Positions 13,201 through 28,200 of a stretch of 64,000 bases of DNA are shown here, in pieces (position 1 is the stretch's first letter; each line of letters opens with the position of its first letter). The stretch comes from Antedon mediterranea (Eukaryota > Echinodermata > Crinoidea > Comatulida > Antedonidae): contig NC_092677.1 of NCBI RefSeq assembly GCF_964355755.1, positions 26,878,101-26,942,100 on the forward strand, in the 5' to 3' direction. The translations under genes were made by a program, and so were the position numbers. Under the pieces are notes generated by a model. That model made no database searches. It was not told the origin of the DNA and worked only from the letters and a program-made list of their open reading frames with translations.

Positions 13201-16200
13201 CTTGAGAGACAGATGCGATTTGCTAATTAATTAATTCAGTTTGCAATCGATAAAGGAATTAGTTTCTGTTGAAAACATGAATGAAAGAAATGTGCTGCTT
13301 ATAAATCAGCTTTAGACATGTAGGTATCTGTTTAAGCCGCGTGGATTTGGACGTGAAGTGTTACTGATGATAACGACTGTAACATGATGTAGGCAGAATG
13401 CACAATTATGATTCTAATCCTAGCGCTGTGAATCTTATATTATAATATTATAATGTTATTCAACTTTTAAAAATATACTAGTTTAAAATGCAATGCAGAT
13501 GGGAAAATAACAATGAATTAAAAAAAGTAAGAAATAATTTAAAAATTATTATGTGGTTACTGAAATTTAACTACATTTTTTTACTTTAATAACATATAAT
13601 TTTAGCTTATTTCAAGTCTGTAGGCGATCACTATTACCTGGTATGATGAACCTAAATTGCATAATGTTTTAAAGAGTATACAAGATATAGGTTGCAGTAG
13701 TATAATTTTAGGTCCTTTCATAAGAAATTATTTTCAGAAATACTGTAAGGAGTGGCGGACAAACAATTTTTTTAACCTTTTCTCGAAAAATCTAAAAATT
13801 CTGGTTATTAAACATTTAAACATCAATGTATGGCTCGTAGTTCTCATGAAATGTTTCATTTTCAATGTTATACTTTGAAAGAACATGTTATAATGTTTAT
13901 ATTCATTGCAACTATATTACATACATAATTTTGATATCATATTTGAGTTATTATACACAGTAATAATATTATGGGACTATAATCTTGGCCAACAGTTATA
14001 TTTATGACATCAATTGCTGTGTATGTAATATTATTATGTACAAATTTTATTATTGATATGCCTCGGTGGTTTTATACCCTCCAAGACTAAGTACAACCTT
14101 TACCATACTATAATATTAAATACATTTCATATAAATTTATATTTTTATTAAATATTTATTATACTTGCCAATAAAAGGAATGTGAAGGTATTTGACAGTT
14201 GTTGATTTATTTGTTTTTCTTGTCTAATTCTGTTGAATTTTATTAAATAAAACCAAGTTTATTTTTCATTTAATTCATTCATTTTTCGTTTTACGCAAGA
14301 CATACTCTGTATAATAGACAACATAAAAGGTGGGCGTACATGCTGTATATTCATTCAGCTTATAAATATTAAAAAGTAGAGGACATTCTATTAATAGAAT
14401 TCAATGGGGCATTTGTCGTCAGCAATGGATAAATTACCAATTAAAGATTAATGTAACATTACAATTAATGTTATTTGAGAGCTTGTATCATTATTATTTT
14501 ATTGGTTAGGGACCATGTCAACATTAGTCTATCGCATTAATGTAGCTACATTTTTTTTACAAAAAAAATATGATTTTAGTAGTAAAATGTGATCTTTCTG
14601 TATGCTTAGGTTTTACATTTTTTTTATTGTCCCCCATAAACATGAAAAATGAAAATTAGTAAAATCAGATTTTAAATAGGCCATTTTGTAGTTGTAATCA
14701 AATTAATTCCGGAGAAAAAAAATATTTCACTTATAAAAGACAAAACAAAGGAAAACGAGGGATAATACATCTTTAATTATTTATACAGCATAAGAAAAAA
14801 AAACTATTTGAAACACAATCTCTCAAAATACGTTAAAATGTTTTACATTGAACATTAATGTTCCACATCCTCTATTAAAGCAAACAGCATTATGGCAATA
14901 TATTTTTGCTGCCGCTGACTGCCATAAGCGCTGCACTCTAGGCGTGTGCAGCCTGTCAGACCGTAAATCACGAGCACACATGTGCCTTTAATGACATCAT
15001 TATCAGGGAATGTGCTACACACTCAGCATACATTTAAGTTTGCGCTTATTATGTAACGCAAGAACGCCATAATGATGTGATGAATTTTTGGTCTGTTCTG
15101 TGGAAGAGAAAATAAAGTATTATTGCAAAAATAAATCATTTTAACCAGAAGAAGTATTTATAACAATGTCAACAAACACTAAATTAACTAATGTTGATAA
15201 CATAAACAGAAAAATAATGACGGTATAGTATGATGTGTTATACAATACAAATGTTATTTTAATATGGAATATACTCTATAAATTATGAACTTTCAAAAGG
15301 TTCTAAAAATAGTTAAGACAAAAATTCAAAAAAAGTGTTTTGGAAACCAGCAGATATTTCGTAATTGTTATTTTCCTTCTTTATTTGTTTTAAACACTAT
15401 GTGTTAAAATCATTAAAGATATTTTCTGAATTCAGTATCTACTTTTTTTGTTTTGATTCAACACTCATCCAATGGCAGGCGAGCGAGTGCGATCACGCAC
15501 CTAACAGTTAACGCCTAAATTTCCCCCGAAGAGTGCGATTTACAACACTTAAATTTGGTATACTTTTACACACCAAAATACAAATGGCACACCTATAGCA
15601 CCCCTGAATGTGCAGTCTATTTTGTGCCTAGCTTACCTGGATAAACCGACAATAGCCCATGCTCTCCACAGAGAGGGCTTAGATACGAAAATTGAAAGTT
15701 TCTAGGATACTCCTGGGCCATAATGGACTAGTCCATAACCACGCCCTATAGCACCCCTGAATGTGCAATTTGTAGCACACCTACAATTTTCAAAGACAAG
15801 CCTTACAGATGTCTACACAGAAACAGAAATAAAAATGGTTAATAGTCTGAAGGCTCATGTGAGGTACAGGATTTGAACCCATCCATTTGGAATTTAAAGC
15901 TAGCATGTGCTCGGTGCTACTTGATATTTTTATATAGATTTTTTTTTCTACACTACATACTACACGCCAATTTATTTTTCATGCATAGTCCTGTCCATAA
16001 AGACGATTACGGGCTTGGAATCAATAATAAAACCTGACATACATATTTACGTTGGCTATGTATTTGTTTTTACTTTCTCAATTCTATTTAAACGTCGTAA
16101 AAAAAAGTATGCAAAAACCAATCAATTAGTTGTCTAAACTAAATACTAAAACTTGCCATGATGATTATTCAATATTTTATTGACTTTTATATGACAATAA

Positions 16201-19200
16201 ACAAACATTAAAAACTCGCACCTTATTAAAAAAAAGATATGATAAAAATAAAACATAACCGTAATTGGAAATATAATGAAAACCGGACAGAGTTCAATTA
16301 ATTATGAAATAATTTGTTGAAAACATAACCCTTAGAAATATAATGATAACAAGCTAGAGTTCAATTAACTATGAAATAATCTGTTGTTGATGATGAAATT
16401 TCTGTAATAAACATAATAAAATATATTTGTTGTTCTTTCCAAACAAGATAATTATACTTTATTACTATAAACAGAAAGATAACATGGCACTGGTCTCCCA
16501 ATGTTCTATTTAAAAATAACAAAAACAGACCAAAGATCAATATTAATATGTCATTGTCTGTTGTTATTTTAAAAATTTAACTGTGATGTGATAAAAATAG
16601 CATGTTTTGTTCTTCTGAAGGCTTGATAGACAAAGCTATTTTTTCAAAGCTACATTACACCACATTATGCATCCTTCTTGATATTACCATAATGTTATAG
16701 ATCATTATGTAATAAGTAAACATTCATATTAGGAAAGGATCATTGAGAATAATTAAAATAATTTCATAGAACATGATGTATTATTCGTTTACAGGAATTT
16801 CCTCAAGCATACTATGTGAACTTTATTCAATAACTTATATAAAGGTCATGGTACACATATTTTTGTATAAAAAAATACAGAAAATGACTTTTAACTTAAT
16901 CCTGAATGTCAGTTTGAACAAAGGCTTAATTTCACAGCACTGTATGTTCATTTTCACATCTGTCAATGGGTTTTAAAAATGGCAGTATAATATTAATGTT
17001 TAAAAAAATTAGGATATTTTATAATAATTATATAATTGACTCCACTAAACTGTAGTTTTCATTATCATTATCAATCGGTAAAATAATAATTATTTCCTTC
17101 ATTCATAAACAAACATAAATACAATTTCTTACAGTGTATACAAACAGTAAGGAGCCACAGATTTAAGAAATAAAGCTAGTGCTGAAAATGCCAACAGAAA
17201 ATATAATGCACCAGAAAATGCAATTTAAAAACAATAAACTGATATTTCAGTAAACATTAATATTTACAATTCTAGGATGAGAGGAACGTTATTTCTCTCC
17301 TTACAGTCCAACCCCGAGCAGTGCAAAGGTAGGAGAGCCGTTATGACCCCTCTCCATCATCATATATTTGTGCATACTCATTTTAGAGCCTGTATCCCTG
17401 CCATCCAGCATAATCCCCACCAGCCCGGAGAGAAGATAGGTACCACTGTGAGATAGGCCTTATGCCTGTGCATTGTATCATGATGAGTACAACTACTGTA
17501 TCTCATCTGCCACGCCCCTACGATTATCTAGGTCATGGGACAACTAGAAATAGATACCTCCCTCCACACCTTATTTTAGCACATACAGCAGGGGATATCT
17601 CCCACACCACCTTCTTTTTTCACATATGCATATGCAGATGAGAATGATTTGTTTATTTAACCTAGTGTCGATGCAAACCTTTGTGTGAGGACAAAAGCCA
17701 TTTAATTAATTCTTTGTTCCTCATTCAGTGTGCTCAGATTATATGTCAGATTCTGCAATAAAAGTTACATAAATATTATTATTTAACGGTCTTATTATTG
17801 CGTGTTTCTATTCCTAGCTTCTAAGTCAGAAGAGCATTGTTCTCATGTGTATACAATTACAGTCAAGATGGTGAAACCATGCCTAGGCTGTCAACAAGTA
17901 GAATACTGTGCATTAATAGACCATAGTAGTAACACTGTTTTAGAGGAGCCATGGATGTCGTAGTGTATCATCACATGACATCAACGACGATATTAGATTA
18001 ATTACATAGCTTTTACTAAATTAGCTACGTGTGCTTTAATGATAACCAGAACGTGCTTACTAAACATTGTCGGTCAGACTTCTCAACACACCTCCTTTAA
18101 TGCCATGGTTTTTTTATTTGAGTGTTTGTCTTTTTAATCTACCCAGACAAAATCAATAATGGTTAAATTGTTTGTTTTCATAGTAATTATGCATTCACAT
18201 GAATTCAGTATATAAACTTTATTCTGACCATTACGGAATAATATTTGATTATAACCAAGTTTTTCTAACAGCTTTTGTATCTGATATTATAGTTCAGCAA
18301 ATATGATATATACATTTAGATTTAAGTAAACATCTCCAGGCCCTAAACAGTCAACAATGCCGCTCTCAGCTGAATGTGGTTTAAGTATATTTACTCAGAG
18401 GTTTAGTAATTCTATGACTTGCAATAGCTATCAAATAATAGATAACATCTATATAATAATGTAGAATTTTTTTTACCTACAGTACTGTTTTATCTGACGT
18501 GCATTTGGCCTAAAGGTCATTGATATTATTTCTTTAATAGCAAGCAGGTACCGGTAGTATAAACTATAAGCAAGCAATTTTTATAATGTGTTCAATCGAT
18601 TCTCTGTATTGTAGATCTATCATTTGACCAGTATCATAGGTGAATTCTATAATACAGTACCACATATGTATCACATGTTATAGTGTATCATAGGTCATAA
18701 GCCTACCTAAACCTTTTAAGCTTAATATAATGAAGGCACCACATGTGATACATATGTGACACTGTATTTCAGAATTTGCCTATGATACTGTGTGGAGATA
18801 CAGTACACTTGGGTGATACAGTATGTTTACAATGTCTTTTTAAATTTATGTTTTAAATGTCCTGGACTTCATAATTATGTGTTATAATGATCTATTTTCT
18901 AGTTAACAATAATTAGTTTGTGCCGGATATTGACTATAATATATTCAAACACATAAACGTCACATATGCTGATAGTATACAAACTATATAAAGAGAGAAT
19001 AAAATGAGTTTTTTTATGAGATGGTTATGATGAAAGTGCTTTTGTAGAATACAGTTGGCTTTAGGCAGAAGATAGTTAAATTATTACACATCAATTTTGT
19101 ACATGTGATTTAAATGCAAGATATATTGTTATTTCGTATAATCGGACATGAACAAGATTTAACTTAGCAAACATAGGTTTATTTCTTGGTGTTATTTAAT

Positions 19201-22200
19201 GGAGTAAAGGCCCATTCACACGATTGACGATAAATATATAAGCGTTATCGTCCTAGTGTGAATGGGCCTTAAGACTAGGAATTACTGAACTTAGATTGAA
19301 TTGAAACTTTGAAAGCAATTTAGTTAGAATTGGAACAAAAACAAAACCTTTTTTTTTTAATTGCTGCCTGTTAAGGAAACTATAATTTTTTTATTATTAT
19401 AAAAAATGTAAAGTTATATAACAAAAATAAATGGTGTATTGCGTCACAAATTGATTGCATACGTGCCGCGGCATGGAATATCGCAAAGGTCATTAGTTAT
19501 CCACTTATCGTTTCTTTAACACTACCTTAATGTTTCAACTGAAATGTTGTTCTATTTCCATACAGGTTTCTTGCATTGACGTTGTAATTGTCGATAATGA
19601 TGAATATTTATGAATAAATAGTATAGGATTACTTATATAAATGATGCCATTTTACAGTGTTGTTTATTATAATAATAATAATAGTTCATTCTTATAAAGC
19701 GCATAAAAGCAAGCTCTCAATAAGCTGCACATTATTACCCCAGTCATTTTTTGGATCAAACACGTATGGAAACATACTCCCATAATGCAGCTAGTAATCA
19801 GCGCAAAGTTGTGTCTTGATCTAACCAGGTTCACATTTATACACGCGAGTGGAGAGTGGTTGTTTATAGTGTTACTTGCTTTTTGTTTGATTTTAAAGAG
19901 GGTGTCTAGATAGGAGAACTAGGGGTAGTAGGAAAATTATGAAAAGGATTAATCATGATTACTGTGATAATTTTATTATTTGTTTTAAATTTCACATAAA
20001 ACTCATATAGCATGGGTATACTATCGTATATTGGGCTATATTATCTAGGGCTTGGAGTAGAACCATGGACCTTGGAATGTTAAGGCACGCACATTAACCA
20101 CCAAGCTACAGCGCCACTACTCCCATGTGCATTTATACTCTTCAATAAACAGATATTGTTTTTAATGTGTTGTTGTAATCAATATCAGTGTATGGTTTGG
20201 AATAATGATGAGTTTATAGTAAGTTACTGTTTTTGTAAATTGATTGTAGTAAAAAGTGATGTTGATGGCTGCTCCTCTTTCAGCAAGTCAAATTTGTTTA
20301 TTGTTATCTTGCTATCACAAAAAAATTGTTTTAATTGTGTTACATGATTGATCACATTTTTTAGTTAATTCTTTTTTTTTTATTAAGTTGACTTTTTTTA
20401 TTTACTTAAAGATATATTGTCCCCCTAAACATTTTAATGTCACATAACAGATTTTTACTTTGACCAAAAACTGGATTAAAAAAAAAAAATATTTACCTTA
20501 ATAAATGTAATTTATCTCAAAAAAAGTCTTAAAATTGTCTGTCAGACAATGGTTTTTGGTTAAAAAAAGTTTCTTTTGTCTTTTTATAAGCGAAATATAT
20601 TTTTTACAGAAGTGATTAACTTTATTAAAACTGCAAAATGGCCTATTTAAAGTCTGATTTTATTAATCTTTGAACATGTTTTGGGGACAAAACATCTTTA
20701 ATTTACAACAAATCTAAATTTATCATTAATTAATTAAGTACTTCGAATTACCTCATTATGTTGTTCATTAATTCTCACTCATTTATGTTACTATCTTACA
20801 AAGTATCGAATAAAATATTTTTATTATCATTAATGAAATTACTAGCCTAATGTTTAACATCGTCGCTAATTTCCAGATAAGCTAATTACTAAGTATGAAC
20901 TGACATAAGCAAAGCAGGTCAGCTGTCTCTTTTCTTGTAAACAAACTTGACATAAAGAATCAGGAAAACCTAGTAATAATCACAAAGATTATTAGTCTGT
21001 CAACTATTCATTAACTTTACTAATAATACGAAACACTGTTTAATTATAATGTTGATGTAAACCTTTGAAATCCCATGGGCTTATTCTTGAGAAGTCTCAA
21101 AGACAGTTTTTTGCTCTATATCAAAATAAAGACATCTTAATCTTTACCAAATTCTCTAAATAAGCCCTTTTGCTTTGTCATAAGACAATCTCCTGCCAGT
21201 TTCTTAAGCTCTGTCTACACTATCAAACTTTATGTGACAAAAAATGTGATATCCCTATATGGACATGATGATGTCATATCACTACCTTTTTTGGACATAT
21301 CACCACCATATTTAGGCACAGCACATTTTTTGTCAAACTAGTGTAGACAGAGCTTTAGCACTAACATTTTAAGCAGAGGAGCTGTAGCTTGGTGGTTAAC
21401 ATGCTTGCCTTCCAATCCCAAGGTCCCGGGTTCAATCCTGACCTAGATTGTAAATCACAACTATTTCAACTCCACTCCGTAAGCCTCAAATGAGACTTAG
21501 TTTATAAGCATGATTTTGTAAATAAAGTAATTTATACCTGTATATATTTATTTTTCTAATAATAATTATGACATTTTGTCACGAAACTATCATTGAATCA
21601 ATTATGTCAATTCTTACAGTGCAAGGTACCAGGACAACCATCTTGTGGTCATTATTAAAATTTATGTATTCTTGTAAATAAATATCTTTACAAATATCTG
21701 GGTTTTTTTGTTGTGAAAATTGTTTTTAGATTTTCTTTCTTTCTATGTCATCATAATACCTTATTTGAAATAATCTGAGACATCTCAAAATATTATATTC
21801 TTGTGCGTGATGTGTCTCACCCATGGCATCTCATATGAAAATTCTTGTATGGACCATTGCTACTATACCATAACATGTGTAACATATTGTACCATAAACA
21901 TGCCAAATTATCAAGACATAAATATATAAGCACATTTACAGATGCTGTTTGTGAACCATATCATAATTTGTCACGATTTCTGGCCTGTCTACATGTTTCG
22001 GATTCTTCACCCCAACTCTGGATGACTGAATTTCTTGTAGTAAGTTGATAGATGGAGTGTTCTGCAATTAAAATCGCTTTGCAGACTTGCGTCATCAGTT
22101 AACGCCTTGCTAAGTGGAAAAGGGGTTCGTTATAAAGGGTCGTCAGACACAATATAATTAACGCTAATTGGTGAGAATTGTTTGGGTAGATAACATACGG

Positions 22201-25200
22201 TAATTAAAAGTTTTGTCTGTTGAGGTTTCATCTTTTTTTTCTTGAAGAATATTTTAAAAACATTGTTATTATCAGAAATTAGATTATCATTTCTACTTTA
22301 TGACTTTAGTTTACAGCCTCCTTTCCCAGTTTACCGGTTCCCATCCACTAAATCCTCAAGTTTACAGCCTCCCTCCCCAGTTAACCGGTTCCCATCCACT
22401 AAATCCTTAAGTTTACAGCCTCCTTCCCCAGTTTACAGGTCCCCAGTCTACCAGGTCGTTGTTTACAGGATCTCCCAATCTACAGTGTTACCTAGTCTCC
22501 ACCCACTCTCGAATTCCACAGCCTTATGATAGCTGATCAGTATGATACATTCCTCTAATCCCCTAATACATTTTTATATTTTAATAAGTAATTCTTCTTC
22601 TTCTCAATGTTATATAAATCAATAATTAAAATAAAAGTGTATAGCATGGTATAAACGTAGATCTTGAGTACACCAGCAGCGAAGTAAAGTGATACTAAGT
22701 ATCCGTCAATGACGGCCATGTGTCTTGAGAAGAAGATGACTACAAGAAGAGTAAAAACAGTAAAATGTCTTATACTTATCATTAATTATTTATTTCAGGT
22801 GTCCACAGGTTCATCAAGGACCCTGCAACACCGTGGGACCAAAAACTGAAAATGGCCCAGTTTGCTTGGCAATCTGAAAAATGTTTTATACCAAACAAAC
22901 ATCAAGTTTTATTAAACTGGGCTTGTACATCAATAATGCAAGCATCAAAGTAAGTCACTTGAGAAAATATTTAATTCAAAATAATTTATGTACAAAAAAA
23001 ATAATTGAATTCTACACTACAGAATGTGGGAATGAATTGCGCATAAAATTATGCTCTAGCCGTATTATTTGATCTAAAATTGGATGAGCTGCACATGATG
23101 AATATTATAGTGCATTTCGTTTATGGACTCAATCAATTGACAAATAAATTGTGCGTAATTCAGATAAGCCAAGATCAAATTTGACGATACGTATCTTAGT
23201 ATTGAGATTATTTACAGTAGATTCAATTGTAATGTAGAAATAGAAGCTATTTGTAGAAGTAATAAATTAAATAAACTCAAATAGTTGAAGATTAAGAAGT
23301 CTTACTAGTAAATTAAAAATAGAAAGAATTATCAATGTCTTTTTATAATAATTATTGAAAACAAAAATAAAGTTTTAATCCAGTTTTGATAGATAATGAT
23401 TATGTAAAATATTGTGTAACTGGTTATGTTTGATTTTGCATATAAATACTGTATATGCTCACATAAACCACGTTTGAAATCTTTTATAATCTATAGTATT
23501 TACTTAAGCAAACTAGTTTGAATGTGCCCAAATATGCTAGTGATATGCCCAAATATGGTAGTGATAAGACATCATCGTGTCCATAAAGTTTGATAGTGTA
23601 GACAGAGCCTTAGTTGATTTTGCATATATACATACTGTACATGACCCAGTGTTATGGGAATGACAATTTCTGAAAATAAGAGAGTGGTATTGGATTTACT
23701 AGAGTCTTGTATCTGAGTTTAGCCTAATTTAAGCCCGGGTGGGATTATACTCGGTCATATACAGTATATATTGCTTTTGACTGTTATTCTAGAAATGATA
23801 GGTTGTTGGTTCGTTATATATAACTGATTATAATAATTTATACAATTATAGATTTTATTGGTTTACCCAATTACATTACAAATTTAATTTGTCCTCAGAT
23901 TCGATATAAGTCAGAACAACGTTAATAAAGTATGGCAGTACTTGTCTGATATTCTTGGAAGTGTTCAGCTTCAGCAGCAAATACTGAATGGTGCCCTCTT
24001 CAGTTTGCGAGGCAATTTTAATGTAACCGTTATCGAGATGTTGGAGGGTAGTATAGATGATGGCACGCAGTTAGCCGTGGTTCTTAAATGTTGTTGGTGC
24101 ATTTTAAATTATCCGACACTTGCTGTTAATCTGATTTCAAATTTTGAGAAACTGGTATGTAGCTAATGTTGTACATGAAGCTAGGTTTTTATAAGTAGGA
24201 GATGACCTACATCTATCATATTATTATTCCTTATATCTGCAATCACATTTTACATAAGACATAACAGTCTATGACCAAGTATAATCCCATGCTCGAATAT
24301 AATCCCACCCCTAATTCAGATAAAATTCTGACACAAAAAATGTTAGTAAATCCCGCCTTCTCATTTCTTTAGAAATTTCATACACATGGCCCCTGGGACT
24401 ATACTCGGGCAAGTGTAGTAAATTTTATGTGGGCCTATACCGCACGTCTCAGTAATTAAATTTTTAGATGTTCAAACATGATTTTGGTTTTTTTGCAGAT
24501 GTCCATTGATAATTTATTTGGAATATTAAAATCCCACCTCCTAATTCCTCCCAAATTTGGTACACATGGCCCCTGGGACTATGCTCAGGACATATACAGT
24601 AATTTTGATTTCTTGATCGCCTTATACACATGTCAGTATTTTAATTTTTAGATATTCAAACATGGTTTTGATTTTGTTACAAATGTAATTATGTTGGGTT
24701 GACATCTTGTGATCATTAAGATAAAAATACTGAACATAATGAAATTCAATCTTTTATTGAATGTCACCTCTATACACAATCTTCAACTGAACTACAATTT
24801 ACAGCTTTCGTTACCAATCTAGTCACATTGAACCACGTTACCTGATATTTTCTGATTCACGTGTTTCGTAATTAAAAACATTCATTGCGGTTTATTTCAG
24901 TTGCAATTAACCGTCAAAGTGATGAAAATAAGCGCTGTTTACGTTGAAAAAAACGACGGATTACGAGAAGATTTGGAGAAAGTCTTACAGTCAATCCTGA
25001 AACATTACCAATCGACATTGCCAAAACAAACTTCTGCTAGAAAGGTGATTACAATTTATATATATCATGTATGATACCACCAAATGAGGCATTTAATGAA
25101 CAGACAAACTGCCTTAAAATACTGTGACATGTTTCGAGAAACTATTCTCATCACCAGAACTTTAAACATTTTACCAGCAGATGCACCGTTGTAAACTTTG

Positions 25201-28200
25201 GTTAACAATAGAATATTGTTGTTCACACAAATAGCATCATTTAAAAAGCTCACATAAACAACTTTTGCAATCTGTTATTATCTACAGTATTTACTTAAGC
25301 TCTGTCTACACTATCAAACTAGCTTGAATGTGCCCAAATATGGTAGTGATATGCCCAAATATGGTAGAGTTTTGCAAAAAACCTTTCTACCATTCAAACA
25401 CTCAAAACAACAAATTGTTCTTCTTTTCAGTTGCTTATTTTAACTCAAGAACAATTTCTGATACCAAGTATACAGTTGCTAGCGGCAACATCACCTGACC
25501 TCATTAATATACAGCAACATATTGAGGTCATCCTATCTTTATCAGTATTTAACAGGTACCAGTTTTATGTTTTTACAAATTACGTTTTAAGATATTTACA
25601 CATATACGTGCACTAAATGTTTAGGTTCGATAGTAAATAATAATTTGTGACTGCCATAAACATTGTTAAAATAAACTATTATTGTGAGTTTTCAATCTGT
25701 GTTTATAGATGTGCGGCCAAACCCTTAATTCACTTAAATTTATTGTTCTGTTTATCATGTCATAAACCTTTAATCTCATCTGCACTGCCTACATCTGCCT
25801 ACCTGATAAATTCATTTATTTTATCAGGTACAAATGCTGCATTTTAGGGAGAAAAATGGTTAGTAATCTCCTACCAAAGTTTTCTAATCAACAGTAATAA
25901 TTACTGTACACAGAATACATTATCAGATAATATCCATTGGCTGCCAGCATTGTATACTTGTTTAGTATCTGCAGTATTAAAATCAAAGTAAACAATGAAT
26001 AAAAACATTAGATTATTTTCTAAAATTTTTATAATAAATATCTTAATTTTTAGTGACAAAATACATCTTTAACAGTTTCAATAAAAAAAAAAATTACAAT
26101 GTTGCAAAAAAATCTGTTTGAGCTATTACTGTATATGAAATTTAAGTAGAGTATTTGTTCCAACGACGTGTTCACCTTTTACTTGGATTCAACGTCAGTT
26201 ATCCCTTGTTTATGATATTTTGAAGAGTGCTTCATGCTGTAGGCAACACAGAAAATATGACAGGTATACAGGTGCAATGTCTCCTAAAAATGACTGAATG
26301 ATCTTGAATTGGGAGTGGGGGTCAAAGAAGCAGTGGGGATACCATTGTATTCAAATAAAATAATATAATAAACATGAATTATGATAAACTATAATATTTA
26401 CTTTACTTTAAACACCAACATTTACATATTTTGTGAAATATAATTTATGTTAGAAAGGAAGAAAGTAAATCACAATAGATAACAGTCACAATAGTATATT
26501 TATTTATTAAAAAAACATTGGCCAATGGCCCAACACAGACATAGGATATATTCATAATGGTACTCATTTTAATATATAATGCTATGACATCTGGTAAACA
26601 ATTCTAGCTCATTAATACATTCATGCTAAATATGTCTAAACATCTTATAAGGCTCAAGTTAATAAGTAAGACTATAAAGATTGCACTTAGAAAACATCTA
26701 ACTTTAAATATTCTAAACCTCTTGGGAATGGTGATAAGGTATAATGTTCAAAATCATTACGTTATTTTTGTAATTTTTCATTTTTATATTCTTCTTTGGC
26801 AGGGAATTGCAAGCAGGCTATGTGGAGTATCTCAAATCTTTAGCTGATAAGCACATGAAGCCAACAGAGTTAAAACTCATCATCTTTCAAATTCATCAAT
26901 TCTTTGAGTTTTTGAAAAATACTGTTAACAAACAGGTATTGTTATTTCTCTTAAGCATGTCTACACTATCAAACTTTATGTGATGTGCCCATATATGGAC
27001 ATGATGATGTCATATCACTACCATATTTGAGCATATCACTACCATATTTAGGCATATCACACATTTTTGTCGAACTAATTTGATAGTGTAGACAGAGCTT
27101 TAGGGTTTCTTCATCTTAAAAAGTAACCATGAAGTTAACATTCTTGTTTTATATAAAATGATATAATACAGTATCTTACAATACAGTGGAATTCATTTGG
27201 GACACATCTATTCAGTAAAACCACCACAAAACGAACAAACAGAAATATATGAACAAGACACCTATTACCCCTATTCAGGGTACACTGTTATATATGTTAA
27301 GAGGATACTTTCTTGGGTCCTGAAGACCCTTATTAGGGCGTTCACTGTACTGATTACCCAAACAAGTTGTTTTTCATGATTTTGTTCTATCTGCTCCTTA
27401 CCTGTCTAGGTCAAGATTATTCTACGTATTTTGACATGATTATTGAATGATTATAGAGGGCAGTATACTGTATAATTGTAAATCCATTTTTCTCAGGGTG
27501 CTATATCAGAGTGTGTATGCAGTGCTTTTCCCAAGCTATTACAATGGTTCATTGTTTCATTCAAGTAAGTATTTATCATTGTTACACATATAGTATTAGC
27601 AATATATTTTTTTAGTAATTGAATGAATTACTTATACCAGCTATGATTTTTGTGCAGATTGTGCTTAACTTTCCTAATGATTAAATATATTGATATAAAA
27701 TTTGTGGTATATTTAGTTTTGAAAAGAACTGTTTGAGTTTTGATCAATATACTTTGATCATCCTCACGAGTGAGAATGTGTGACGACGATCAAAGTATAT
27801 TGATTGAAACATCAAGAAACTCAACAGTTCCTTTCAGAACTAATATGGCCGAGCGGTCATATGGCCGAGCGGTTAAGGCAGGGGCGCCGTTTACCGTATC
27901 TAAAGAGCCAACAACAACATCGGCAAGGGTTCGAGGCCGACTCGCTCCTAGTTCTGGTGGTGGAACAAGTCTTCTCGGATAAGGACTATAAACCGTAGGT
28001 CCAGTGTACACAGTTATAACCTGTGTGTACTTTAAAGAACCCAGTTCATTATTCGAAAAAGAGTAGGGGGTTACCCCGGTGAACTGGTTCACACAATAGC
28101 CCCTGTTCTACTTCTGTCTATTTACCTTTTAGTATGTTTTATATGCAGGCCGTCCAATGATGTAGCATTTACTTTCTTCTGTAAGTTGTGCAATATTTTG

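Larger units (their letters stand above)
7265..22798 (+). other. URB2 intron 1 (15.5 kb): overview
   Basis: I found no supportable exon of URB2 here. It holds MITE-A copies (10683-10862, 12137-12417, 21205-21358), an inverted pair of tRNA-like genes, SINE heads, MITE-E copies, a large palindrome (18629-18792), two tandem duplications, and several GC-richer unique blocks that look like conserved non-coding DNA (8030-9250, 14870-15110, 17275-17640). The remainder is AT-rich without structure I can name. The density of MITE-A is lower than in the rest of the window. Confidence 0.6.

Noticed and set aside
25829-25859. Possible small URB2 exon after a TTTTATCAG acceptor
   Set aside because: Its phase does not connect exon 5 (phase 2) to exon 6, whereas exon 5 joins exon 6 directly in frame as FNRELQAGYVEYL.
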